DNA from: Pseudonocardia sp.
Lineage (GTDB): Bacteria; Actinomycetota; Actinomycetes; Mycobacteriales; Pseudonocardiaceae
NCBI GenBank assembly: GCA_030147065.1
Contig: JASLAP010000107.1
Coordinates: 1 to 14,936 of the forward strand
Length of the DNA stretch: 14,936 bases
Direction of reading: 5' to 3'
Shown here piece after piece: positions 1-6,426 of the stretch. The translations under genes were made by a program, and so were the position numbers. The notes under the pieces were generated by a model. That model saw only the letters and a program-made list of their open reading frames with translations. It searched no databases and was not told the DNA's origin. Position 1 is the stretch's first letter, and each line of letters begins with the position of its first letter.

Positions 1-432
1 CAGGTCGACCTCCGGCGGGCCGTCCCGGTAGGGCACCATCGCGGCCAGCAGGACCGCGCCGGCCAGCGCGTCCGGGTGCCCGAACAGCAGCGCCGAGGCG
101 ATGTTGGCGCCGTTGGAGAACCCGACCGCCGTCCACGCCCCCGGCGCCACCCCGTACTGCGCCTCGGCCTCGGACAGGAAGCCGGCCAGCTCCTCGACCC
201 GGGCGCGCAGGTCGTCCTCGTCGAAGACGCCCTCGCGCAGCCGCCGGAAGAACCGCGGCATGCCGTTCTCCAGGACCGTGCCGCGCACCGAGAGCACCGG
301 GGCGTCGGGGGCCAGGTGCTCGCGCAGGGGCAGCAGGTCGTGCTCGTCGCCGCCGGTGCCGTGCAGGAGCAGCAGCGGCGTCGGGCCGGACCCGGGCTGC
401 CAGACGTGCGGACGGTCCAGCGGCCCGCTCAC
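1..432 (-). CDS. MhqD-type phospholipase/carboxylesterase, 3' end outside window
   Basis: This is an alpha/beta hydrolase of the phospholipase/carboxylesterase group, the family of Bacillus subtilis MhqD. The first 144 residues are in the window and the C-terminus is cut off. Visible are an HGTGGDE oxyanion-loop segment (residues 24-30) and the nucleophile elbow GFSNG with Ser106. The catalytic Asp and His would lie beyond the edge. The GTG start at 432 overlaps the stop of the upstream dioxygenase gene as GTGA, so the two are probably translationally coupled. The family hydrolyses small esters. Next to an MhqO-type dioxygenase it is expected to act on aromatic or quinone-derived products, but the substrate is inferred from context. 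No signal peptide is seen, so it is probably cytoplasmic. Confidence 0.85.
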   Translation of the reverse strand, partial: MSGPLDRPHVWQPGSGPTPLLLLHGTGGDEHDLLPLREHLAPDAPVLSVRGTVLENGMPRFFRRLREGVFDEDDLRARVEELAGFLSEAEAQYGVAPGAWTAVGFSNGANIASALLFGHPDALAGAVLLAAMVPYRDGPPEVDL

Positions 433-1379
433 TCCCGGTCCTCGGGCAGGCGCAGGACCGGCAGCGCGGCGGCGATCTGCTCGCGGCTGGGCTCCAGCCA
501 CGGCGGCAGCTTCAGGCTCCGGCCCAGGCTGAGCAGCGGCTCGTCCACGGCGAACCCGGGCTGATCGGTGGCGATCTCGAACAGCACCCCGCCGGGCTCC
601 CGGAAGTAGATCGAGGTGAAGTACTGCCGGTCGAGTACCTCGGTGACCTGCACCCCCGCCTCGAGCAGCTGCTGGCGCCAGCGCAGCTGGGTCGGCGCGT
701 CCGGGGCGCGGAACGCCACGTGGTGCACGGTGCCGCCGGCCTGCAGACCCTCCCGGCGGGTCTCCGCGGCCACGTCCACCAGGGCGCCGACGTCCCCGTC
801 CATCGCGTACCGGACGCGGTCGCCCGCCTCGGCGTCCAGCTGCATCCCGAGCAGCTCCGACAGCATCCGCTGGGTCGGCTCCAGCTGCCGCTCGGACAGC
901 GTCACCGAGTGCAGCCCGCGCACGGCGTGCTCGCTGGGCACGCCGGCCGCGCCGTCCCAGCCCGAGCGGGTGTCCCCCGGCGCCGCGACCAGGTCGATCA
1001 CCAGGCCGTGCGGGTCGCGCAGGGTCAGCACCTCGGTGCCGTCCCGGTCGACCGGGGCGTCCGCGTCGACCTGCAGCTCGGCCAGCCGGCGCTGCCACCA
1101 GCCGATCGACTCCGGCGGGACGCCGAACGCGGTGGCCGTGGTCAGCCCGGCGCCGTTGCGGCCCGGCGGGACGCCCTTCCACGGGAAGAACGTCAGGATC
1201 GTCGCCGGCGAGCCCGCCGCGTCGCCGTAGTAGAGGTGGTAGGTGTCCGGGGCGTCGAAGTTGACGGTCTGCTTGACCAGCCGCAGCCCCAGCACCCGGG
1301 TGTAGAAGTCCACGTTCTCCTGCGGGTCCGCGGCGATCGCGGTGACGTGGTGCAACCCGCTCGGTGCGACGTCGGTCAT
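429..1379 (-). CDS. Two-domain VOC ring-cleaving dioxygenase, MhqO-like
   Basis: The 316-residue protein has two vicinal-oxygen-chelate (glyoxalase/bleomycin-resistance) modules at roughly residues 8-135 and 153-272. This is the size and layout of the MhqO/MhqA family of putative ring-cleaving dioxygenases. Candidate metal ligands are the HH at 10-11 (LHHVTAI), the HH at 219-220 (VHHVAF) and Glu268 in the VLFEIATD segment. The family is proposed to open hydroquinone or catechol-type rings with a bound metal; the exact substrate here is unknown. A strong ribosome site (GGGAGGA) sits just upstream of the ATG. It lies 14 bases after another VOC gene and overlaps the following hydrolase gene by four bases, so it belongs to a compact operon reading away from the MarR gene at 2587. 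Confidence 0.88.
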   Translation of the reverse strand: MTDVAPSGLHHVTAIAADPQENVDFYTRVLGLRLVKQTVNFDAPDTYHLYYGDAAGSPATILTFFPWKGVPPGRNGAGLTTATAFGVPPESIGWWQRRLAELQVDADAPVDRDGTEVLTLRDPHGLVIDLVAAPGDTRSGWDGAAGVPSEHAVRGLHSVTLSERQLEPTQRMLSELLGMQLDAEAGDRVRYAMDGDVGALVDVAAETRREGLQAGGTVHHVAFRAPDAPTQLRWRQQLLEAGVQVTEVLDRQYFTSIYFREPGGVLFEIATDQPGFAVDEPLLSLGRSLKLPPWLEPSREQIAAALPVLRLPEDRE

Positions 1380-1393
1380 GGTGTTCCTCCCGC

Positions 1394-1915
1394 CTACAGG
1401 ACGGTCTGGCCGTACATCTCGCCGAGCGGGTCGGCGATCAGCTCGATGCGGGCACCGTCGGGGTCCCGGAAGTAGATCGAGACCCCACTGTGCACCACGT
1501 GCTCCACACCGGCCTGTTCGATCCTCTCCCGCAACAGCTCCCAGCGCTGCGGCTCCACCGAGATCGCCACGTGGTGCAGGCCGCCGAGCACCTCGGCGTA
1601 GGGCCCCACGTCCAGACCGGGGAAGTCGAAGAAGGCCAGCAGGTTGCCGTTGCCGATGTCGAAGAAGAAGTGCGAGGAGCCCGGGTAGTCCCGGTTCTCG
1701 ATCAACTCGGTCAGCGGGAACTCCAGCAACCCCTGGTAGAAGTCGATGGTCCGCCGCACGTCGGCCGAGATGAGCGCGGTGTGGTGCAGGCCCCGCGCAC
1801 TGGACGCGGGGCGCTGCTCCGGCGGGGCGAGGTACTCGGTGCGCAGTTGCTCGCGGTGCTGCTCGCGGTGCTGCTCGCGCTCGGCTGCGCGCCGAGCCGT
1901 GTCGCTGGTCGTCAT
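1394..1915 (-). CDS. Single-domain VOC protein, catechol 2,3-dioxygenase-like
   Basis: A 173-residue protein with one VOC fold (two beta-alpha-beta modules) from about residue 42 to 165. Candidate metal ligands are HH 44-45 (GLHHTALIS), HH 114-115 (GLHHVAISV) and Glu158 in ARIELIADP, the usual pattern for extradiol-dioxygenase or glyoxalase relatives. The ATG at 1915 is chosen because GGGAG lies seven bases upstream; the open frame continues to 2017 but that extension is not protein-like. An unusual N-terminal tail of about 40 residues is Arg/Glu/Gln-rich, contains the repeat EQHREQHREQ and is probably helical. The gene is second in the operon, 37 bases after the yceI-like gene. Dioxygenase versus other VOC chemistry cannot be decided from sequence. 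Confidence 0.85.
   Translation of the reverse strand: MTTSDTARRAAEREQHREQHREQLRTEYLAPPEQRPASSARGLHHTALISADVRRTIDFYQGLLEFPLTELIENRDYPGSSHFFFDIGNGNLLAFFDFPGLDVGPYAEVLGGLHHVAISVEPQRWELLRERIEQAGVEHVVHSGVSIYFRDPDGARIELIADPLGEMYGQTVL
1849..1884. repeat. 12-bp tandem repeat inside VOC gene N-terminus
   Basis: Two perfect 12-bp copies of GCTCGCGGTGCT (1849-1860 and 1861-1872) are followed by a partial third copy. They encode the REQH repeat in the N-terminal tail of the VOC protein. The repeats are in frame, so copy-number change would alter length by four residues without a frameshift. Confidence 0.8.
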
Positions 1916-1952
1916 CGTCCCGCTCCCCTCGTCCGACCGGCTGGTGGCCGGG

Positions 1953-2501
1953 TCAGGCCTGCTTGACGGCCGAGACCTCGAACTCCAGCACCACCTTCTC
2001 GCCCACCAGCACGCCACCGGTCTCCAGCGTCGCGTTCCAGTTGACGCCGAAGTCCTTGCGGTTGATGGTGACCGAGCCCTCGAAGCCGAGCCGGACGTTG
2101 CCGAACGGGTCGGTCGCCTGCCCGTCGAAGGTGAACGGGATGGTGACCGGGCGAGTGGTGCCCTTGATGGTCAGGTCGCCGGTGATCTCGACGTTCTCGG
2201 CGTCGCCCCACTTCACCGAGGTCGACCGGAAGGTGATCTCCGGGTACTCGTCCATCGCGAAGAAGTCGTTGCTGCGCAGGTGGCCGTCGCGGTCGGCGTT
2301 GCGGGTGTCGATGCTGGCGGCCTGGATGGTCAGCTCCACCGAGGAGTTGTCGCCGTCCAGGTGGGCGGTGCCGACGAAGTCGTTGAACCCCCCGCGGACC
2401 TTGGTGACCATCGCGTGGCGGGCCACGAAACCGATCCGGGTGTGCGACGGGTCGATGACGTAGTCGCCGGTCAGGGTGGTGGGCTGGGTCGAGGTGGTCA
2501 T
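1953..2501 (-). CDS. YceI family lipocalin-like polyisoprenoid-binding protein
   Basis: The 182-residue protein matches the YceI family over its whole length: an N-terminal YVIDPSHTRIGFVARH strand, then the family signature around RDGHLRSNDFFAMDEYPEITF, then beta strands ending in VVLEFEVSAV. YceI proteins form a lipocalin-like beta barrel that binds a long isoprenoid; ubiquinone-type lipids have been seen in relatives. There is no signal peptide, so this copy should be cytoplasmic. The ATG at 2501 has GGAGG at good spacing; an open extension to 2564 would run through the promoter and is rejected. It is the first gene of the operon and diverges from the MarR gene. Its placement in front of quinone-detoxification-type genes suggests a role in quinone or lipid stress, which is inference. 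Confidence 0.9.
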   Translation of the reverse strand: MTTSTQPTTLTGDYVIDPSHTRIGFVARHAMVTKVRGGFNDFVGTAHLDGDNSSVELTIQAASIDTRNADRDGHLRSNDFFAMDEYPEITFRSTSVKWGDAENVEITGDLTIKGTTRPVTIPFTFDGQATDPFGNVRLGFEGSVTINRKDFGVNWNATLETGGVLVGEKVVLEFEVSAVKQA

Positions 2502-2534
2502 GGCGTCCTCCAAAGTGGTTGATCTGTCATCGAG

Positions 2535-2564
2535 ACGATAGCTGGAACCAAGGTGACGCGTCAA
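2535..2564 (-). promoter_or_regulatory. Sigma-70-type promoter of the yceI-VOC-mhqO-like operon
   Basis: On the minus strand TTGACG (2559-2564) and TATCGT (2535-2540) are separated by 18 bases, about 34 bases before the ATG at 2501. This is a near-consensus housekeeping promoter for a high-GC actinomycete. Both elements are covered by palindromes: TGACGCGTCA over the -35 and ATCGAGACGAT (2529-2539) over the -10. Confidence 0.6.
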
Positions 2565-2566
2565 CT
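2551..2566. promoter_or_regulatory. Candidate MarR operator palindrome
   Basis: The centre TGACGCGTCA (2554-2563) is a perfect 10-bp palindrome; extended to 16 bp it matches at 14 positions. It covers the -35 box of the minus-strand operon and lies in the -35 region of the divergent marR gene, so one bound dimer could control both. A second inverted repeat, ATCG-AGA-CGAT at 2529-2539, covers the operon's -10. Binding by the neighbouring MarR protein is inferred from position only. Confidence 0.5.
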
Positions 2567-2573
2567 ATTCCGG

Positions 2574-2579
2574 TAGACT
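2574..2579 (+). promoter_or_regulatory. -10 element of a leaderless marR transcript
   Basis: TAGACT lies seven bases before the GTG at 2587, which puts the expected transcription start at or next to the start codon. There is no Shine-Dalgarno sequence upstream. Together these suggest a leaderless mRNA, common in actinobacteria. The -35 is weak; GGTGAC at 2552-2557 is the best match. Confidence 0.5.
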
Positions 2580-2586
2580 CGCCGGT

Positions 2587-3054
2587 GTGGACGAACCCCG
2601 CTGGCTCACCGAGCGGGAGCAGTGCGCCTGGCGCCGCTACCTGCAGATGAACGCCCGGCTCGAAGCCCGGCTGCACCGCCAGCTGCAGACCGAGTCCGGC
2701 CTGTCGCTGGCCGACTTCGACGTGCTCGTCCACCTCACCGACCGCCCCGAGGGCCGGCTGAGGATGCTGGAGCTGGCCGACGGGCTGCAGTGGGAGAAGA
2801 GCCGGCTGTCGCACCACCTGACCCGCATGCAGAAGCGCGGGCTGATCGACCGCCAGGACTGCCCCCAGGACCGGCGGGGCGCGTTCATCGTGCTGACCGA
2901 GGAGGGCCGGCGGGCCATCGAGCACGCCGCCCCCCGGCACGTCGCCACCGTCCGCGAGCTGTTCCTGGACCAGCTCGACGACGACCAGGTCGACACGCTC
3001 GGCGCGATCGCCGACCGGGTGCTGGCCCGGCTGGACGACGACCCGGGCCGGTAG
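2587..3054 (+). CDS. MarR family transcriptional regulator
   Basis: A 155-residue winged-helix regulator. N-terminal dimerisation helices (about residues 9-37) are followed by the MarR DNA-binding core: helix-turn-helix around 57-87, with recognition helix QWEKSRLSHHLTRMQKRGLI, and a wing at 89-107 (RQDCPQDRRGAFIVLTEEG) with the family's DxR-type signature. A C-terminal dimerisation helix follows. Cysteines are present at 13 and 92, the latter in the wing, so thiol sensing is possible but unproven. The GTG at 2587 is supported by the leaderless promoter. The gene diverges from the yceI-VOC-mhqO-mhqD-like operon, the typical arrangement for a local repressor. By analogy with MhqR it may respond to quinones or hydroquinones, which is inference. 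Confidence 0.92.
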   Translation: MDEPRWLTEREQCAWRRYLQMNARLEARLHRQLQTESGLSLADFDVLVHLTDRPEGRLRMLELADGLQWEKSRLSHHLTRMQKRGLIDRQDCPQDRRGAFIVLTEEGRRAIEHAAPRHVATVRELFLDQLDDDQVDTLGAIADRVLARLDDDPGR

Positions 3055-3165
3055 CGGCCGGTCGACCCCGCGGATCGTCCAGCGGGCGGGGGCACCCACC
3101 GCAGGCGAGGCTGGCGCACCCGGGCGCACACGGCCCCGGGCCCACCGACCGCACGGAGGCCCCCC

Positions 3166-3684
3166 ATGACCGACCCGCAGTTCCTCTGGAGCGGCTGGGA
3201 ACCGATCCTCCGCGTCCTGCTCGTCGGCACCCTGGGCTTCGCCTGGATCGTCCTGCTGCTGCGCGGGGCCGGGCCGCGCACGTTGGCGAAGATGACGCCG
3301 TTCGACTTCGTGATCACCGTGACCCTGGGGTCGGCGTTCGGCCGCGCGCTGACCGCGAAGGACGTCTCGCTCGCCGAACTGGTCGTCGTCTTCGCCCTGC
3401 TGGTCGGGCTCCAGTGGATCTTCGCCGCCGCCCGGGCCCGGTGGTCGGGCTTCGGGCGCGTGGTCGACACCGGGCCGACCCTGCTGTTCCACCACGGCGA
3501 GCCGGTCGAGCACGCCCTGCGCCGGCACCGGTTCACCGAGTCCGACCTGCACTCGGCGGCCCGGGAGAACGGGATGGGGTCGCTCGACGAGGCCGCGGCG
3601 ATCGTCCTGCAGTCCGACGGCACCTTCGCCGTCATCGGCCACGCCACGATGGGCGACGGCACCTCGGTCTCCCGCTTCACGTAG
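3166..3684 (+). CDS. DUF421 (YetF-like) membrane protein
   Basis: The 172-residue protein has three predicted membrane helices, roughly residues 14-33, 46-61 and 69-88, followed by a cytoplasmic DUF421/YetF-type domain. The segment RGAGPRTLAKMTPFDFVITVTLGSAFG is typical of the family. The C-terminal part (GPTLLFHHGEPVEHALRRHRFTESDL, then AARENGMGSLDEAAAIVLQSDGTFAVI) matches the usual DUF421 beta domain. Length is somewhat short for the family (often about 200 or more). The biochemical role is not established. A GGAGG ribosome site precedes the ATG. It stands 111 bases downstream of marR, a stretch in which I see no further gene, so linkage to that regulator is uncertain. Confidence 0.85.
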   Translation: MTDPQFLWSGWEPILRVLLVGTLGFAWIVLLLRGAGPRTLAKMTPFDFVITVTLGSAFGRALTAKDVSLAELVVVFALLVGLQWIFAAARARWSGFGRVVDTGPTLLFHHGEPVEHALRRHRFTESDLHSAARENGMGSLDEAAAIVLQSDGTFAVIGHATMGDGTSVSRFT

Positions 3685-3693
3685 GCCTCGGAA

Positions 3694-3756
3694 CGCCTGG
3701 AAAGCCACCCTCCAGGCGCCGGACGCCGGCAACGTGGCCTTCCAGGCGTCCGGCGC
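3694..3756. repeat. Compact REP-like intergenic inverted-repeat element
   Basis: Two overlapping inverted repeats lie just after the DUF421 stop. Outer arms 3694-3708 and 3734-3748 pair over 15 bp with one mismatch. Inner arms 3716-3727 and 3745-3756 (GCGCCGGACGCC and its complement) pair perfectly over 12 bp. The two pairings share 3745-3748, so they are mutually exclusive. TCCAGGCG is also directly repeated at 3711 and 3741. From memory, short intergenic palindromes with the same GCCTGGAAGGCCAC wording recur in Pseudonocardiaceae-type genomes. It could also act as a transcription terminator for the DUF421 gene. Confidence 0.55.
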
Positions 3757-3793
3757 GGGACGCGGGACGCCCGACGAGAAGGCCGATCGGGTC

Positions 3794-3822
3794 TTGACGC
3801 TCACCGGCCTCACGAGGAACGT
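3794..3822 (+). promoter_or_regulatory. Probable promoter of the GbsR-type regulator operon
   Basis: TTGACG at 3794-3799 is a good -35. Seventeen bases later, GAACGT (3817-3822) is a weak -10 match that keeps the conserved A and final T. Only the -35 is convincing on its own. The inferred -10 is overlapped by the palindrome at 3819-3846. Confidence 0.4.
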
Positions 3823-3846
3823 CGTTCACAACGTATTGAACGATGT
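3819..3846. promoter_or_regulatory. Candidate autoregulatory operator palindrome
   Basis: The arms TCGTTCA (3822-3828) and TGAACGA (3837-3843) are perfect complements around an 8-base spacer. Extended to 10-base arms they match at nine positions. The element lies between the -35 and the ribosome site of the downstream GbsR/MarR-type gene, where a repressor would block its own transcription. The AT-rich spacer stands out in this GC-rich region. Confidence 0.55.
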
Positions 3847-3860
3847 GCGGGAGGTTGCGG

Positions 3861-4343
3861 GTGGACGAGGACGAGGAGGCCTTCGTCGACCGGCTCGGTC
3901 TGTTCTTCGAGACGCTCGGCGCGCCCCGCACGATGGGACGCCTCTACGGCCGCCTGATGATCTGCGAGCCGGCCCACCAGTCGCTGACCGAGCTGTCCGC
4001 CGCGCTCCGGGTGAGCAAGGCGTCGGTCAGCACGGTGATCCGGCTGATGCAGGAGGGCGGGATGGTCGAGCGGTTGCCGACCGCGACCCGCGAGCACCAC
4101 TACCGGATAACCCCGGGCGGGTTCGCCCGCGTCGTCGAGGTCCAGCTCTCCCGGATGCGCGCCGGGATCGACGCCGCCGAGTACGGGCTGTCGCTGCTGC
4201 GCCCGGACCAGGCCGACCAGCGCGACCGCATCGAGGAGTTCCGCGACCTCTGCGAGTTCTCCGAGAAGCACGTCCACGAGCAGTTCGTGCAGCGCTGGGC
4301 CGAGTACCGGAGCGGGAAGAGCGGGAAGGACGACCGGCCATGA
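3861..4343 (+). CDS. GbsR/MarR-type transcriptional regulator
   Basis: The GTG at 3861 is chosen because GGGAGG (3849-3854) sits six bases before it. An in-frame ATG at 3843 would swallow both this ribosome site and part of the operator. The 160-residue product begins with FVDRLGLFFETLGAPRTMGRLYGRLMICEP, a segment characteristic of GbsR-like winged-helix regulators. A helix-turn-helix follows at about 42-66 (LTELSAALRVSKASVSTVIRLM), then a wing with REHHYRITPGG and a C-terminal helical region. The stop overlaps the methyltransferase start as ATGA, so the two are made together. It probably represses its own operon through the palindrome at 3819-3846. The inducer is unknown. Confidence 0.88.
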   Translation: MDEDEEAFVDRLGLFFETLGAPRTMGRLYGRLMICEPAHQSLTELSAALRVSKASVSTVIRLMQEGGMVERLPTATREHHYRITPGGFARVVEVQLSRMRAGIDAAEYGLSLLRPDQADQRDRIEEFRDLCEFSEKHVHEQFVQRWAEYRSGKSGKDDRP

Positions 4344-5158
4344 CCGACGCCATCGACCTCACGGGCGTGCAGACGACCATGCTCGCGACCCTCTACCTGC
4401 GGGCGCTGGACAGCCGGTCGCCCCGGCCGGTCCTCGGGGACACCGTGGCCGCCCAGGTGGTCGACCGCATCGCCTACGACTTCGGCCCCCTGCAGCGACC
4501 GGGGGTCGCCGGCAACCGGTTCCCGGTCGCCCTGCGGGCCCGGCAACTGGACACCTGGACGACCGGCTTCCTGCAGCGGCACCCGCGGGCGACCGTCGTC
4601 CAGCTCGGCTGCGGCCTGGACAGCCGGGCGTTCCGCCTCGCCCTCCCGCCCGACGTGCACTGGGTCGACGTCGACCACGCCGACGTGATCGGGATCCACC
4701 GCCGGATCTACCCCGAGCCGTCCTGGTACCGCACCATCGGGGCGTCGGTGACCGAGCCGGGGTGGCTCGACGAGATCCCGGCCGACCCCCCTGTCCTGAT
4801 CATCGCCGAGGGCCTGCTGATGTACCTCACCGAGCCCGAGATCGAGCAGCTGCTGGGGCGGCTGGTCGACCGGTTCGGCACCGGCGAGCTGCTGTCCGAC
4901 GGTCTCGCCCCGTGGGCCGTCCGGGCGTCGCAGCGGTCCTCGAAGCGCGTCCGCGGGGCCTTCCCCCGGCACCGGACCGCGATCCGCGACGGCCGCGACC
5001 TGGAGCGCTGGGAGCCCCGCCTCACCCACCGCGAGACCGTGGCGGTGGTGGCGCAGTACGCCGAGATCCCCGACCGGGGGCACCGGGTGCTCTACCGGCT
5101 GCTCAGTGCCGTCCCCGCCGTCCGCGACGTGATGCGGGTGTTCCGCTGCACGTTCTGA
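4340..5158 (+). CDS. SAM-dependent O-methyltransferase, leucine carboxyl methyltransferase family
   Basis: This 272-residue class I methyltransferase belongs to the LCMT/TcmP-like family. It carries the SAM-binding motif VVQLGCGLDSRAFRL (residues 86-100), the acidic strand HWVDVDHADVI (107-117) and the family motif AEGLLMYL (156-163). Family members methylate carboxyl or hydroxyl groups of polyketides and other small molecules; the substrate is not predictable here. Translation is coupled to the upstream GbsR-type regulator (ATGA overlap), with a GGAAGGA ribosome site inside that gene. No biosynthetic gene cluster is visible nearby, so a stand-alone detoxification or signalling role regulated by the cognate repressor is as likely as a biosynthetic one. 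It converges on the next gene with only 28 bases between stops. Confidence 0.88.
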   Translation: MTDAIDLTGVQTTMLATLYLRALDSRSPRPVLGDTVAAQVVDRIAYDFGPLQRPGVAGNRFPVALRARQLDTWTTGFLQRHPRATVVQLGCGLDSRAFRLALPPDVHWVDVDHADVIGIHRRIYPEPSWYRTIGASVTEPGWLDEIPADPPVLIIAEGLLMYLTEPEIEQLLGRLVDRFGTGELLSDGLAPWAVRASQRSSKRVRGAFPRHRTAIRDGRDLERWEPRLTHRETVAVVAQYAEIPDRGHRVLYRLLSAVPAVRDVMRVFRCTF

Positions 5159-5186
5159 CCTGCCGGCGGGCGGCTCGGCCGACGGA

Positions 5187-6248
5187 TCAGCCGGACGGTC
5201 CCGGGCGCAGGTCGACGGCCACGTCGTCGTTGCGGAACACCAGGTAGCGGGGCACGAACCCGTCGGGCACCGCGTAGCAGGCGTAGCCCTCGCGCGGCGT
5301 GGTGAACCGGGAGGGCAGGGCCTGGGCGGCACCGCCGCAGGCCGGGTCGCCGTCCAGCAGCAGCGTCCGCCCGCGGCCCTCCCCGATCAGGAACAGGTTG
5401 GTCGGCAGGGTCTCGGTCCCGGGGTCGTCCGGGTCGGACTCGGCGAGCAGGGGCAGCCGGACCGTGTCGAACCACCGGTCGATCTCCGGATCGGCGCCGG
5501 CCGGCAGCCCGGGTTGCAGCGGCCCGGTCACGGTGACCGTGGCGCCCACGCTCGTCTCGACCCGCGTCCCGACCGGCACGATCTCGTCGACGTGGAAGGT
5601 CGTGAGGTCCTGCGGCACGCGCGTCGGCGGGTCGAGGTAGCTGCGCATCGCGTCGGGCCCCGGGTACGGGTAGGCGCCGATGTCGTGCTCGGGCGACGCC
5701 GCGACGAGGGCCAGCAGGGCGCCGACCGGCACGGCCACCGCGGCGGTGGCCCAGCGGCGCGGCGCGCGCGCCAGGCCCAGCCACAGCCCGGCGACGGCCA
5801 CGAGGAGGCTCCCGACCCGCAGGACGACCATCCCGGCGTGGTTCTCGATGTCGACGACGACCAGCGGCGCGCGCACCTGGAGCACCCGCCCGTCGGCAGC
5901 CGACCGCGTGACCACCACCGGCATGCCGACTTCCAACCCGGTCCGCCCGACACCCCCGCCCGCCGCGGCGAGGTCCAGCGCGCTGCCGTCGGCGGTGACG
6001 GCGACGGCGGTGTGGTCGTAGCTGATGCGGGTGCCCGACCCGTGCCGCTCGACACCGACATCGGCGAGCACCGCGCGGGTCTGCGTGGTCGGCGCGACCG
6101 CGTGCACCACCCGTTCGACCGGCAGCACCAGCGCGGCGCCGGCGACCAGCAGCAGGACGGGCCCCGCCCACCGGTGCCGCAGCAGGAGCACGGGCCAGGA
6201 CGGGGTGTCCGCGGTCGTCGTCACCACGGGTGGATGGTGGCCGGACAT
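5187..6248 (-). CDS. Uncharacterised three-helix membrane protein with exported C-terminal domain
   Basis: I do not recognise a family. The 353-residue product has a hydrophobic helix near residues 28-45, a Val/Thr-rich soluble domain of about 90 residues (50-137), a hairpin of two helices (139-160 and 167-185) and a C-terminal domain of about 165 residues. The C-terminal domain contains Cys304 and Cys324, which could pair if exported. One opener-type helix plus a hairpin would place both soluble domains on the same side, probably outside. The ATG at 6248 gives the most protein-like N-terminus; the frame is open to 6413 but that extension looks non-coding. No clear Shine-Dalgarno is seen, so the start is uncertain. 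Long uninterrupted frame and normal GC codon use support a real gene. Confidence 0.7.
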   Translation of the reverse strand: MSGHHPPVVTTTADTPSWPVLLLRHRWAGPVLLLVAGAALVLPVERVVHAVAPTTQTRAVLADVGVERHGSGTRISYDHTAVAVTADGSALDLAAAGGGVGRTGLEVGMPVVVTRSAADGRVLQVRAPLVVVDIENHAGMVVLRVGSLLVAVAGLWLGLARAPRRWATAAVAVPVGALLALVAASPEHDIGAYPYPGPDAMRSYLDPPTRVPQDLTTFHVDEIVPVGTRVETSVGATVTVTGPLQPGLPAGADPEIDRWFDTVRLPLLAESDPDDPGTETLPTNLFLIGEGRGRTLLLDGDPACGGAAQALPSRFTTPREGYACYAVPDGFVPRYLVFRNDDVAVDLRPGPSG

Positions 6249-6426
6249 CTGCACAACTACCGACACCGGCGCGGCGCCGCCGGTCAGGCGGTCGTCGACG
6301 GGGTCGGCACCCACCGGGGTCCGGCGGACCGGCGATGAGCACCGCGCCGCCGAACCCGGCCCTGCCACCACGGGCGGAACGTGGCGCAGAGCCCGCTCGG
6401 GACCGCCGCTCATCCGGACACGTGGG

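Noticed and set aside
2527..3813. Minus-strand open frame of 428 codons opposite marR and the DUF421 gene
   Set aside because: Shadow frame with no recognisable domain; it even reads through the intergenic repeat element.
3843..3860. ATG 3843 as start of the GbsR-type regulator
   Set aside because: This start would include the GGGAGG ribosome site and overlap the operator; GTG 3861 has ideal spacing.
5159..5193. Possible terminator between the convergent methyltransferase and membrane-protein genes
   Set aside because: Only a five-bp CGGCT/AGCCG pairing and a short palindrome; not better than expected by chance in this GC content.
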